Assembly: GCA_004557645.1 (NCBI GenBank)
Contig: SFGI01000029.1
Coordinates: forward strand, 1 to 27,287
Origin: [Eubacterium] saphenum
GTDB lineage: Bacteria; Bacillota; Clostridia; Lachnospirales; Anaerotignaceae
Length of the DNA stretch: 27,287 nucleotides
Direction: 5' to 3'
Part shown: positions 8,020 to 16,389 of the stretch, one piece after another
How the letters are laid out: each line of letters begins with the position of its first letter
Position numbering within the stretch: position 1 is the first letter of the stretch
Made by a program: the position numbers and the translations under genes
Notes under the pieces: generated by a model
Told to the model about the DNA's origin: nothing
What the model saw: the letters and a program-made list of their open reading frames with translations, nothing else
Databases searched by the model: none

Positions 8020-8289
8020 TCATTCCTCCTCGTTCCAGTCCTTTTCAATGGCTTCCCAAAGTTCCGTCTTTCCTACGCCAAGCAGAGCATCCCGCACTGC
8101 TTCTTTCGTTGGTTCGATGGGTCGGTGCATCCCGCCGCAGCGCAGCCCTTCGTCCAGATAAAGCCAAAGCTCTTCCCCTTTCGGTTCCTCAAACAAGCCT
8201 CGATCGGAAAAAACGACGGTATTTCCTTTTCCATCCTGCCAGCCCTTTTTAGAAAGCAGAAATCCTCTCAAATCTTTCATCTGTCTCAT
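8020..8289 (-). CDS. Uncharacterised 89-aa protein
   Basis: Hypothetical small protein rich in Glu, Lys and Trp, with no signal peptide or membrane span. It lies 9 bp downstream of the SpoIID-like gene and 3 bp upstream of the first of the two small paralogues, so it is clearly inside the operon. Two starts are possible: ATG at 8289 (MRQMKDLRGF) or ATG at 8280 (MKDLRGF). GGGG lies about 9 nt before the 8280 start and directly abuts the 8289 start, so 8280 may be the true one. I recognise no family. Confidence 0.7.
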   Translation of the reverse strand: MRQMKDLRGFLLSKKGWQDGKGNTVVFSDRGLFEEPKGEELWLYLDEGLRCGGMHRPIEPTKEAVRDALLGVGKTELWEAIEKDWNEEE

Positions 8290-8298
8290 CCCCGATCA

Positions 8299-9912
8299 TC
8301 AATCCTCGATAGTGATATCTGTATAATAATGATGCAGGATATCTTCGTAATCATAGCCCATCTGTGCCATTGCCTGGGCACCCTTCTGGCTCAGGCCAAC
8401 GCCATGACCCACGCCGATGCCTTCAAATACGAATTTACCGTTTTTCACAGTGCTGATATTCACAGTATATACTGCATACGCGCTGTTATCCACGGAAACA
8501 GAAGGTTTGTTTGCAGATCCTTTTGCTTCCACATCTACAGACAGGTTTTTGCCATTCAGATAGGACAGAGCCCCTTCCGTTTTTACAATAATCCCCTGAC
8601 TTGCCGCTGCCGCCATCAGGCTGCCGCCTTTTGCAGATGCAGTCGTCTGCGTTGCTGTGGATCCTATGCCGCCATACTGACCGATCTCTCCGCCTTTGCC
8701 ATTGATGGTAAACATCTTGCTGGGCAGACTGCCGCAGGCAGAGGAGAAATAAGTACGAATGTTTTCCTTCGTCAATGTTTTTGTACCATTGGTGCCAACG
8801 ATCTGCAGTTCCTGCACACGACCACCGGTAGAAAGCTTTGTGATGACGATATCCTTAGCAGAGCCAATGCTTTCCCCCTTTGCGTTCAGCAGGTCTGTCA
8901 GTTCATCCAATGTCAGCTCTTTTTTCCAGCTGTTATCGCCATATTCGCCCAATTCAGGCACAGCACGGAGATAAGGCACTGTCGCATACCAGACATTTTC
9001 GCTGTTTTCTGTGTAGCCCCCTGTGGAAGCAGAGAACACCGCTTCGATGGGAGAGCCATTGTAGCAGGCAATTTCCCCTGCTGTAGCATCTACTGCCGCT
9101 GTGGTAGATGCCGCTTCATTGCTGTATCCTTTGTATACCTGGCAGGCTGTGGTATCGCAAAGCTGATAGCCGCTGCCCGTATGGGCACCCAATTTCGTCA
9201 TAGCATAGGTTCTTGCCGCCACCGCCTGAGCCTTCAATGCCTCTTTTGCGTAGCTCTGGGGCATTTCAGAAGGCACGACCCCATAAAGATATTCTTCCAG
9301 ACCAACGATATTTACCGCTGTCATTGTTGTCCCATTGACAGAGAAGGTCAGCATGCCCCGGTAAGGCATGCTATTCACCTTAAAGGTATCATCCACATTG
9401 CCGCCCATCAGCACCGTATCTTCGGGCACGATAACGGGGGCTTCGCCGCCGGTAATGCTGTATCCTTCAAAACCAGATACTTTCTTTGCAGTTTCTCTGG
9501 ATGCCGTTTCCACAGCAGAAACAGAAGAACCTTTGACATAGACTGTCCAATCTTCTCCGCCCAAATATGCTGCATAGGCATCCAAGCCCATATTAGACAG
9601 ATTTTTCGCCAGCTTCAGGGCATCCTCGCAGTCCATTTCCTCATCAACGGCGATGAATTCGCCTGTGGCAGGCTTCGCTGTGAAAATACCGCTGGAAGTG
9701 ACCACGCCGCCTTCTTTAAAATTGCCATTTCTTTCCATGCCGATCAAAAGTTCCCACACGCCAATGGAGGCAGAAGAAACGTTTTTACAGATGGATTCCA
9801 GCCCGACACGGACAGTATCGGGCACATCGTATGCCATTGCTTCCACAGGGGCTGCGCTCAAAAGCATGGCACAGGCCAGAATAGAAGCAAGCTGTTTTTT
9901 CCCTTTCATCAT
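8299..9912 (-). CDS. Secreted SpoIID/LytB domain protein
   Basis: Exported 537-residue protein with a Sec signal peptide (residues 1-28, KGKKQLASILACAMLLSAAP then AMA). Residues ~45-155 resemble a SPOR-like peptidoglycan-binding region. The SpoIID/LytB domain follows, with VVPSEMP at 212-218 (Glu216 equals the catalytic Glu of SpoIID), KAQAVAARTYA, SASTGGYTE and, near the C-terminus, GHGVGLSQKGAQAMAQMGY. SpoIID-type enzymes are lytic transglycosylases acting on denuded glycan strands. It is longer than sporulation SpoIID (~340 aa) and is signal-peptide-borne, and the promoter looks sigma-A rather than sporulation-type. It may thus be a vegetative paralogue. AGGAGGGG precedes the start; ATG at 9909 is an equal alternative. 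First gene of the queA operon. Confidence 0.9.
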   Translation of the reverse strand: MMKGKKQLASILACAMLLSAAPVEAMAYDVPDTVRVGLESICKNVSSASIGVWELLIGMERNGNFKEGGVVTSSGIFTAKPATGEFIAVDEEMDCEDALKLAKNLSNMGLDAYAAYLGGEDWTVYVKGSSVSAVETASRETAKKVSGFEGYSITGGEAPVIVPEDTVLMGGNVDDTFKVNSMPYRGMLTFSVNGTTMTAVNIVGLEEYLYGVVPSEMPQSYAKEALKAQAVAARTYAMTKLGAHTGSGYQLCDTTACQVYKGYSNEAASTTAAVDATAGEIACYNGSPIEAVFSASTGGYTENSENVWYATVPYLRAVPELGEYGDNSWKKELTLDELTDLLNAKGESIGSAKDIVITKLSTGGRVQELQIVGTNGTKTLTKENIRTYFSSACGSLPSKMFTINGKGGEIGQYGGIGSTATQTTASAKGGSLMAAAASQGIIVKTEGALSYLNGKNLSVDVEAKGSANKPSVSVDNSAYAVYTVNISTVKNGKFVFEGIGVGHGVGLSQKGAQAMAQMGYDYEDILHHYYTDITIED

Positions 9913-9967
9913 TACCCCTCCTGTTTTGGAGATTTTTATATACGAACTTCTCGCATATTATCATTTG

Positions 9968-9997
9968 ATTATACCACATCTTTCTATATTCTGACAG
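9968..9997 (-). promoter_or_regulatory. Sigma-A promoter of the SpoIID-like/queA operon
   Basis: On the minus strand CTGTCA (9992-9997), an 18-bp spacer and a consensus TATAAT (9968-9973), with an extended TGG before it. It lies about 55 bp before the start codon. Confidence 0.65.
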
Positions 9998-10045
9998 CAC
10001 TATTTCTATTTTCTGTCACAGAAAAATTTTCCAAAAAAATTTTAA

Positions 10046-10102
10046 AATTGTATTGACAAAAATACAATTCGGTGTTTAAATTGTATTCATTCGAGTACAA
10101 AA
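10046..10102 (+). promoter_or_regulatory. leu operon promoter overlapped by repeated AATTGTATT inverted repeats
   Basis: TTGACA (10053-10058), a 17-bp spacer and TTAAAT (10076-10081) form the promoter. The -35 box sits inside a perfect inverted repeat, AATTGTATT-N6-AATACAATT (10046-10069). A second, imperfect one, AATTGTATT-N6-AGTACAAAA (10079-10102), has the same arm and spacer length, centred 33 bp downstream, about three helical turns. This looks like a pair of operators for an unidentified repressor; the binding protein is unknown. Confidence 0.6.
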
Positions 10103-10390
10103 GATAAAACACGAAGAAGAGGAATAGTAGATTTTCCAAATGCTTTCAGAGAGCCTGCGGCTGGTGTGAGCAGGCAGCGGATGGAAGATCGAACTGGCCT
10201 CGGAGTGGTTCACTGAAAGAAAAATGCAGTAGGTGCAACCGGCAGTCGACCGTTACCCCGACAGGATATCGGCTTTTTTAGCCCGTATCTGTGAAAGCGT
10301 ATCCCCCTTTGGGGATAAAAAAGAGTGGTACCGCGGAAGTTTATGGCCTTTCGTCTCTGAAACAGGGATGAAAGGCTTTTCTTTTTGCTA
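10088..10390 (+). ncRNA. T-box leader of the leu operon, Leu (CTG) specifier
   Basis: Classic T-box. Stem I has AATAGTAG on its 5' side, CAGAGAG and GCTGGTGTGAGCAGGC loops, and on the 3' side GAA-CTG-GCCTCGGAGT, giving the specifier CTG (10194-10196). The T-box core GAGTGGTACCGCGG is at about 10323-10336. The terminator stem GCCTTTCGTCTCTG/CAGGGATGAAAGGC (10346-10376) ends in TTTTCTTTTTG. The specifier codon is Leu, agreeing with the leucine biosynthesis genes downstream. By family knowledge, uncharged tRNA-Leu would allow read-through. Confidence 0.93.
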
Positions 10391-10471
10391 CCTACCGAGC
10401 AGAGCCGGTTAAAAAAGAAGTGGATTTTGAAATGCTTGCATAGCAAAAGACGCTTTCTTTTGAATACCGAT

Positions 10472-10506
10472 TGTGCGACAACGCACATGAGTTGTGCTTG
10501 CACAAC
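10472..10506 (+). other. Two stem-loops in the leuA leader after the T-box
   Basis: The 207-nt stretch between the T-box terminator and leuA holds two adjacent hairpins, TGTGCG-acaa-CGCACA (10472-10487) and GTTGTG-cttg-CACAAC (10491-10506). Their arms can also pair with each other (TTGTGC with GCACAA). I see no ORF or other signal here; the role is unknown. Confidence 0.45.
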
Positions 10507-10597
10507 GAAGCTCTGCAATTCCCAATACATCGCCTACACGAACCAAAGATAAAATCAAACAAAAACCGAAGAGAAAACCAAGGAGGAAAAACAAATA

Positions 10598-12253
10598 ATG
10601 AATTACACAAAGTACAGACCCTATCCCCCCATGGATATGTCCAACCGAAAATGGCCCAGCAACACCATCAAAAAAGCTCCCATATGGTGCAGCGTTGATA
10701 TGAGAGACGGGAACCAATCTCTGGAGATCCCCATGAACCTGCCTGAAAAGCTGAAATTCTTCCAGTTCTTAGTAGACACCGGCTTCAAGGAAATCGAGAT
10801 CGGCTTCCCCGCTGCCAGCGATACAGAATTTGAATTCGCAAGAACACTGATCGAAAATGATCTGATCCCCGATGATGTAACCGTACAGGTTCTGACACAG
10901 AGCAGACCACACATCATCAAAAAGACATTCGAATCTTTGAAAGGTGCGAAAAAGGCCATCGTACATCTGTACAATTCCACATCTACCCTGCAGAGAGATG
11001 TTGTTTTCGGCAATTCTATGGAAGAAACCATCCACTTGGCGGTAGCCGGGGCTGTACTGCTGAAGGAAGAAGCGGAAAAAATGCCTGAAACGGAATTCTT
11101 TTTTGAATATTCCCCCGAAAGCTTTACAGGCACAGAGATGCCCTTCGCTGTGGAAATCTGTAACGCAGTGCTGGATATCTGGCAGCCTACCCCCGACCAT
11201 AAGGCCATCATCAACCTGCCCTCTACGGTAGAAATGGCAACACCCAATGTTTACGCAGACCAGATCGAATACTGCTGCGAAAACTTGAAATACAGAGACA
11301 GCATCTATGTCAGCCTCCACGCCCATAACGACCGGGGCACAGCCGTAGCGGCAACAGAGCTGGCTATGCTGGCAGGTGCTGACCGTGTGGAAGGCACACT
11401 GTTTGGCAACGGGGAAAGAACAGGCAACACAGATATCATGAACGTAGCCATGAACATCTTCTCTCAGGGCATCGACCCCGAATTGGATTTCAGCCATATT
11501 GATGACGCTGTCAGAATTTATGAGGAATCCACCAGAATGCAGATCTCCCCCAGACATCCTTATGCCGGTTCTCTGGTATACACAGCCTTCTCTGGTTCCC
11601 ATCAGGATGCCATCAGAAAAGGCATGGAAGCCATGAAGAAGCACCCCGACCGCTGGGAAGTACCCTATCTGCCCATCGACCCTATGGACGTTGGCAGAAA
11701 CTACGACCCCATCGTTCGTATCAACAGCCAGAGCGGCAAGGGCGGCGTTGCCTTCATTCTGGAACAGAATTTCGGTCTGTATCTGCCCAAGGCATTCCAG
11801 CAGGATTTCAGCACAGTTACAACCAGCATGAGCGACAAGCGTCATAAAGACCTGACCCCTGCCGATATCTATGAAGCCTTTGTAGACCATTATGTTGACA
11901 ACAGAGCCCCTCTGGAGCTGGTAGGCTATAAAGAGATCGTTTTGAAAAACCATGAAGATGTCGCCATCGAAGCCCAGTGCAATTATCACGGGGAACCCGT
12001 CACTTTGACAGGCACAGGCAATGGTATCATCTCTGCTCTCTGCCATGCCATCGAAGACAAATTCAACATCGTAATGGAAGTTGTGGACTATCGGGAACAC
12101 TCCATGTCCCACGGCACAAAATCCAGAGCGATTTCCTATATCCAGATCGCCGATAACGAAGGCGGTATGTATTTTGGCGCAGGCACATCCAGCAACGTGA
12201 CAAAATCTTCTCTGCGTGCCGTCGTCAGCACAACAAACAAAATCATCGAATAA
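10598..12253 (+). CDS. leuA: 2-isopropylmalate synthase (LeuA type 2)
   Basis: First committed step of leucine synthesis: acetyl-CoA plus 2-oxoisovalerate gives 2-isopropylmalate. The 551 residues and N-terminal pattern (YPPMDMSNRKWPS) match the longer LeuA2 type. The TIM barrel has metal and catalytic motifs DMRDGNQSL (34-42) and HAHNDRGTAVAATELAMLAG (241-260), with GTLFGNGERTGN after it. The C-terminal ~110 residues form the allosteric domain for leucine feedback. AAGGAGG precedes the ATG. First gene of leuACDB and controlled by the T-box. The large minus-strand ORF overlapping it is a shadow of its codon bias. Confidence 0.97.
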   Translation: MNYTKYRPYPPMDMSNRKWPSNTIKKAPIWCSVDMRDGNQSLEIPMNLPEKLKFFQFLVDTGFKEIEIGFPAASDTEFEFARTLIENDLIPDDVTVQVLTQSRPHIIKKTFESLKGAKKAIVHLYNSTSTLQRDVVFGNSMEETIHLAVAGAVLLKEEAEKMPETEFFFEYSPESFTGTEMPFAVEICNAVLDIWQPTPDHKAIINLPSTVEMATPNVYADQIEYCCENLKYRDSIYVSLHAHNDRGTAVAATELAMLAGADRVEGTLFGNGERTGNTDIMNVAMNIFSQGIDPELDFSHIDDAVRIYEESTRMQISPRHPYAGSLVYTAFSGSHQDAIRKGMEAMKKHPDRWEVPYLPIDPMDVGRNYDPIVRINSQSGKGGVAFILEQNFGLYLPKAFQQDFSTVTTSMSDKRHKDLTPADIYEAFVDHYVDNRAPLELVGYKEIVLKNHEDVAIEAQCNYHGEPVTLTGTGNGIISALCHAIEDKFNIVMEVVDYREHSMSHGTKSRAISYIQIADNEGGMYFGAGTSSNVTKSSLRAVVSTTNKIIE

Positions 12254-12271
12254 AATACGGAGGATAACATC

Positions 12272-13546
12272 ATGGGAATGACAATGACACAAAAGATCCT
12301 TGCGGCCCATGCAGGGGAAGCAAGCGTAAAAGCAGGACAGCTCATTCAGGCAAAGCTGGATGTGGTGATGGGCAACGATATCACAACAGCCGTTGCTCTG
12401 AAAGAATTCAAAAAAACAGGCGCAAAGGAAGTCTTTGATAAGGACAAGGTAGTCATCGTACTGGATCACTTTACCCCCAACAAAGACATCAAAGCGGCAG
12501 AACAGTGCAAAGCCTGCCGCACCTTTGCTTATGATATGGAAGTGAAGAACTTTTTCGACGTAGGACAGATGGGTATTGAACATGCCCTTCTGCCCGAAAA
12601 AGGGATCGTAGTGCCCGGGCAGGTCATCATCGGGGCCGACTCCCATACCTGTACCTATGGTGCATTGGGTGCTTTCTCCACAGGCATCGGCAGCACAGAT
12701 ATGGCCATCGGTATGGCAACGGGGGAAGCTTGGTTCAAGGTACCCAGTGCCATCAAATTTGTGCTGACAGGCAAGCCTGCCAAATGGATCAGCGGGAAGG
12801 ATATCATCCTGCATATCATTGGGATGATCGGCGTAGACGGTGCATTATACCGCAGCATGGAATTTGTTGGCGATGGTATCCAGTACCTGACCATGGATGA
12901 CCGCTTCACCATGGCAAACATGGCCATTGAAGCCGGCGCGAAAAACGGCATCTTCCCCGTAGATGAAAAAACAATGGAATATGTAAAGGAACATTCCTTG
13001 AAGGAACCCGTTGTATATGAAGCAGACGAAGATGCAGAATACGATGAGGTCTATACCATCGATCTGAGCAAATTAAGACCCACCGTTTCCTTCCATCACC
13101 TGCCGGAAAATACAAAGACCGTGGACGAAGCCGGAAAAATTGCCATCGATCAGGTAGTCATCGGCTCCTGCACCAACGGCAGACTGAACGATATGAAGAT
13201 TGCCGCAGATATCCTGCGGGGCAAAGAGGTAAACCCCAAGGTTCGTACCATCGTCATCCCTGCTACCCAGCAGATCTATCTGGACTGCATCAAGCTGGGC
13301 TATGTGGAAGATATCATAAAAGCCGGTGCCATTTTCAGCACCCCCACCTGCGGCCCCTGCTTGGGCGGTCACATGGGTATTCTGGCGGCAGGCGAACGTT
13401 GTGTTTCCACAACAAACAGAAACTTTGTAGGCAGAATGGGTCACGTAGAAAGCGAAGTATATCTGGCCAGCCCCGCTGTGGCAGCTGCTTCCGCTATTGC
13501 AGGGTATATCGCTGACCCCGAAGAGATCGCAGGAGGGAACAAATAA
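12272..13546 (+). CDS. leuC: 3-isopropylmalate dehydratase large subunit
   Basis: Fe-S subunit of isopropylmalate isomerase, which with LeuD converts 2- to 3-isopropylmalate. At 424 residues it is the short LeuC/HacA-like form. Cluster cysteines are in GSCTNGR (Cys300) and CGPCLGGHMGIL (Cys360, Cys363). Active-site blocks GADSHTCTYGALGAFSTGIG and DHFTPN are present. It begins 18 bp after leuA with GGAGG upstream, and its TAA shares a base with the leuD ATG. Confidence 0.96.
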   Translation: MGMTMTQKILAAHAGEASVKAGQLIQAKLDVVMGNDITTAVALKEFKKTGAKEVFDKDKVVIVLDHFTPNKDIKAAEQCKACRTFAYDMEVKNFFDVGQMGIEHALLPEKGIVVPGQVIIGADSHTCTYGALGAFSTGIGSTDMAIGMATGEAWFKVPSAIKFVLTGKPAKWISGKDIILHIIGMIGVDGALYRSMEFVGDGIQYLTMDDRFTMANMAIEAGAKNGIFPVDEKTMEYVKEHSLKEPVVYEADEDAEYDEVYTIDLSKLRPTVSFHHLPENTKTVDEAGKIAIDQVVIGSCTNGRLNDMKIAADILRGKEVNPKVRTIVIPATQQIYLDCIKLGYVEDIIKAGAIFSTPTCGPCLGGHMGILAAGERCVSTTNRNFVGRMGHVESEVYLASPAVAAASAIAGYIADPEEIAGGNK

Positions 13547-14043
13547 TGGAAACAGCAAAAGGAAAAGTATTCAAATATGGCGACAATGTCGATACAGACG
13601 TTATCATCCCCGCAAGATATCTGAACGTATCCAGCGGAGAGGAACTGGCAAAATACTGCATGATCGATATTGACGCAGATTTCGTAAATAATGTAAAGGA
13701 AGGCGACATCATCGTCGCCACAAAAAACTTCGGCTGCGGTTCCTCCAGGGAACACGCCCCTCTGGCGATCAAATGTGCAGGGGTTTCCTGCGTCATCGCC
13801 TCCACATTCGCAAGAATTTTCTATCGGAACGCCATCAATATCGGTCTGCCTATTCTGGAATGTGAAGAAGCCGCCAATGATATCGAAGCCGGTGATAGCG
13901 TAGCCGTTGATTTCAACACAGGCATCATCACAAATGAAACAAAAGGCAAAAAATATCAAGCAGATCCCTTCCCTGCATTCATGCAGAAGATCATGGCTGC
14001 CGGCGGTCTGGTAACTTATACAAAAGAAAAAATCAAAGGATAA
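13546..14043 (+). CDS. leuD: 3-isopropylmalate dehydratase small subunit
   Basis: Swivel-domain partner of LeuC; 165 residues, as expected for the short form paired with a ~420-residue LeuC. Conserved blocks are DNVDTDVIIPARYLN and NFGCGSSREHAPLAIKCAGV, followed by SFARIFYRN-like STFARIFYRNAINIGLPILE. The start codon overlaps the leuC stop (TAATG), which implies translational coupling and helps 1:1 stoichiometry. AGGAGG lies at the end of leuC. Confidence 0.96.
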   Translation: METAKGKVFKYGDNVDTDVIIPARYLNVSSGEELAKYCMIDIDADFVNNVKEGDIIVATKNFGCGSSREHAPLAIKCAGVSCVIASTFARIFYRNAINIGLPILECEEAANDIEAGDSVAVDFNTGIITNETKGKKYQADPFPAFMQKIMAAGGLVTYTKEKIKG

Positions 14044-14053
14044 GGTGAGAAAA

Positions 14054-15136
14054 ATGGGAACCTATAACATAACAGTATTGAAAGGCGACGGCATCGGCCC
14101 CGATGTCGTCACCGAAGCCATGGGCGTATTGGAATGTGTTGGTAAAAAATACGGTCACAGCTTCCACTTCAACGAAAAACTGGCTGGGGGCTGTGCCTAT
14201 GACGCATACGGCGAACCTCTGCCCGATGAAACATTGGAAGCGTGCAAAAACAGCGATGCCATCCTGCTGGGTGCCGTTGGCGGCCCCAAATGGGATCATC
14301 TGCCTGCAAACCTGCGCCCCGAAGCAGGCGCTCTGCTGAAGCTGAGAAGCAGCTTGGGTTTGTATGCAAATCTGCGTCCTGCCATCATCCATAAGGCACT
14401 GAGTGCAGCCAGCCCCATTAAAGCAGAAATCATTGGCGACAGTCTGGATATCCTTGTAGTGCGTGAACTGACAGGCGGTATCTATTTCGGCGAAAGAGGC
14501 TATCGGGAAGGCAAATATGGTCAGGAAGCCTACGACATGGAAGCCTACAGCGAATTTGAAATAAAACGCATCGCTGTACAGGCCTTTGAAGCCGCTATGA
14601 AGCGGAATAAACGGGTGACAAGCATCGATAAAGCAAACGTACTGGAAAGCAGCAAGCTGTGGCGTAGAACGGTCACAGAGGTTGCAAAGGACTATCCCGA
14701 AGTAGCACTGGACCATATGTATGTAGATAATGCAGCCATGCAGCTGGTATGCAATCCCAAGCATTTCGATGTCATCGTAACCTCCAATATCTTCGGTGAT
14801 ATCATCTCTGACGAAGCTAGCCAGATCACAGGCTCCATCGGTATGCTGCCCTCTGCCAGCCTGGCAGACGGTGCCTTTGGGATGTATGAACCCATTCATG
14901 GTTCCGCCCCCGATATCGCAGGGAAAGACATGGCAAACCCTATCGCCACCATCCTTTCCGCAGCCATGATGCTGAAATTCTCCTTTGGTCTGGTGGAAGA
15001 ATCCAAAGCCATTGAAGATGCTGTAACAAAGGTGCTGGATGCCGGATACAGAACACCGGATATCTATAGCGATGGCACAACAAAGGTTGGTACAAAGGAA
15101 ATGGGCAGACTGATCTGCGATGCCATCCTAGCATAA
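14054..15136 (+). CDS. leuB: 3-isopropylmalate dehydrogenase
   Basis: NAD-dependent oxidative decarboxylation of 3-isopropylmalate to 2-oxoisocaproate; 360 residues. Motifs: VLKGDGIGPDVV (nucleotide-proximal N-terminus), VRELTGGIYFGERG, DHMYVDNAAMQLV, IFGDIISDEASQITGSIGML and EPIHGSAPDIAGKDMANPIA, which cover substrate, Mg and NAD sites. I chose the ATG at 14054, 8 bp from GGTGAG; an in-frame GTG at 14045 would put the start inside that ribosome site. Last gene of leuACDB, followed by a strong terminator. Confidence 0.96.
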   Translation: MGTYNITVLKGDGIGPDVVTEAMGVLECVGKKYGHSFHFNEKLAGGCAYDAYGEPLPDETLEACKNSDAILLGAVGGPKWDHLPANLRPEAGALLKLRSSLGLYANLRPAIIHKALSAASPIKAEIIGDSLDILVVRELTGGIYFGERGYREGKYGQEAYDMEAYSEFEIKRIAVQAFEAAMKRNKRVTSIDKANVLESSKLWRRTVTEVAKDYPEVALDHMYVDNAAMQLVCNPKHFDVIVTSNIFGDIISDEASQITGSIGMLPSASLADGAFGMYEPIHGSAPDIAGKDMANPIATILSAAMMLKFSFGLVEESKAIEDAVTKVLDAGYRTPDIYSDGTTKVGTKEMGRLICDAILA

Positions 15137-15143
15137 ATGAAAC

Positions 15144-15178
15144 AAGCCACAGGTCAAAACTTGTGGCTTTCTTTTTTA
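15144..15178 (+). terminator. Terminator of the leu operon
   Basis: Stem AAGCCACA/TGTGGCTT with a short loop, followed by TCTTTTTT, 7 bp after the leuB stop. Confidence 0.85.
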
Positions 15179-15180
15179 CT

Positions 15181-15211
15181 AAGAAAACCCCCTCTGCTTC
15201 TGCAGAAGGGG
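15181..15211 (-). terminator. Terminator of the NlpC/P60 gene
   Basis: On the minus strand CCCCTTCTGC-agaa-GCAGAGGGG followed by GTTTTCTT, about 18 bp after the stop of the NlpC/P60 gene. Confidence 0.8.
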
Positions 15212-15229
15212 TCATTTTTCTCTATTCCA

Positions 15230-16336
15230 TTATTTCAGCACGCGTCTTGCTGTTACGTATGTATTTGCGCTGTAGCCGCTGTTCAGGTTTGTAACGGTTA
15301 CGCCATAAGCTGCGCCGTCTGTGGAATGAACGTATGTACCATCACCGCAGTAGATACCAACGTGGCAGATGCCGCTGTTGCCGCCGCTGTTAAAGAACAC
15401 CAGGTCGCCGGCCTGCAGATTGGACTTGGAAACTTCCACACCATTATTTACCATCGTTGCGGAAGATCTGTTCAGGGTAATGCCGAAGTTTTTATAAACC
15501 GCATATACGAAGCCGGAACAGTCAACACCTGTTCTCAGGTTCGTACCGCCCCATACATAGGGAGTACCGATGAACTGCTTGCCGTATGCAACCACTTCTG
15601 CCCCTTTGGAGGAAGCAGCGGAACGTGTGGTTTTCGTGCCTGTTCTGACGGAAAGGTAATCTGCACTAACGTAGCCCTTCTGACCGCCGTCCGTAACAAC
15701 TCTGATCCATTCCTGACCAACTCTGTCTACGTCTACTTCTGTGCCATAGGGCAGAACTGTCAAAACAACAGAATTGGTAGATGCTTCTTTTCTCAGCTTC
15801 AAGCCTGTTTCAGCTGTAACTACACCGTAGGTAGATTCCAGTTCCTGTGCCGCTTCGTTGGCAATTTCAGGAACATATTTCACATAATCACCGGATACAT
15901 AATCCTTGCTGACATAAGCAGAACCGCCTTTGTAGGAAACACGATACCAGCTGTCATTCTGACCTGTCACTGTTACAGAATCACCATCGGCAAATTTGCC
16001 CAGGGAATCGGAAGACGTAGAAGCCTTTTCTCTCAGGTTTACGCTGGAACCATCGATATTCGCATCTGCTTTTGTCACTTCAAAATAATCTGCGAAAACA
16101 AAACCTGTCGCACCATTATAAGAAATTTTGAACCATTCGCCTGTTTTGTCCAAAACTGTGTATTCTGTACCCTTATTGATCTTACCCAGAACATTTGCGC
16201 TTGTGCTTGCTTCGGCGCGTACATTTACGTTTGTGCCGGAAGCTTGTCCAGCGTTGGCAGCAAGAGCTGTCACTGTGCCCAGAACAACAAAAGCTGCTGT
16301 CAGGCAAATCTGTTTGATTGCTTTATTTATGCCCAT
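15230..16336 (-). CDS. Secreted NlpC/P60 endopeptidase with three SH3b domains
   Basis: Cell-wall hydrolase, 368 residues. Signal peptide is residues 1-27 (INKAIKQICLTAAFVVLGTV then ALAA). Three bacterial SH3 domains follow at about 35-90, 93-150 and 172-232, each with the VN[VL]R..AST..NVL.. pattern, and would bind peptidoglycan. The C-terminal NlpC/P60 domain (250-368) has Cys273 in DCSGF, His325 in CHVGIY and His337 in YVHSTDG as the catalytic triad; it should cleave D-Glu-diamino-acid stem-peptide bonds. Start ATG at 16336 follows GGAGGAG; a TTG five codons upstream overlaps that site and is unlikely. The promoter region bears a WalR-type site. Confidence 0.94.
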   Translation of the reverse strand: MGINKAIKQICLTAAFVVLGTVTALAANAGQASGTNVNVRAEASTSANVLGKINKGTEYTVLDKTGEWFKISYNGATGFVFADYFEVTKADANIDGSSVNLREKASTSSDSLGKFADGDSVTVTGQNDSWYRVSYKGGSAYVSKDYVSGDYVKYVPEIANEAAQELESTYGVVTAETGLKLRKEASTNSVVLTVLPYGTEVDVDRVGQEWIRVVTDGGQKGYVSADYLSVRTGTKTTRSAASSKGAEVVAYGKQFIGTPYVWGGTNLRTGVDCSGFVYAVYKNFGITLNRSSATMVNNGVEVSKSNLQAGDLVFFNSGGNSGICHVGIYCGDGTYVHSTDGAAYGVTVTNLNSGYSANTYVTARRVLK

Positions 16337-16369
16337 TGGATTCTCCTCCAAACCGTTTCACTTGAAATT

Positions 16370-16386
16370 GTTACAAATCTGTTACA
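16370..16386 (-). promoter_or_regulatory. WalR-like box overlapping the NlpC/P60 start of transcription
   Basis: On the coding strand TGTAAC-N5-TGTAAC fits the published WalR (YycF) consensus TGTWAH-N5-TGTWAH exactly. It begins 3 bp downstream of the -10 box, so it covers the likely transcription start, a position expected for repression. The regulator gene is outside the window. Confidence 0.6.
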
Positions 16387-16389
16387 TTT

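Noticed and set aside
10020..10045. Possible CodY-like site (AATTTTCCAAAAAAA) upstream of the leu promoter
   Set aside because: Four or more mismatches to AATTTTCWGAAAATT in an AT-rich stretch; not distinguishable from background.
7579..10056. An 825-codon plus-strand open frame opposite the SpoIID-like gene and its small neighbours
   Set aside because: It spans several well-supported minus-strand genes and their intergenic junctions, with shadow-like composition (very high Cys, Phe, His).
10769..12814. A 681-codon minus-strand open frame opposite leuA-leuC
   Set aside because: It mirrors two certain genes, has a Cys/His/Phe-rich composition and no ribosome site; it follows from codon bias on the plus strand.
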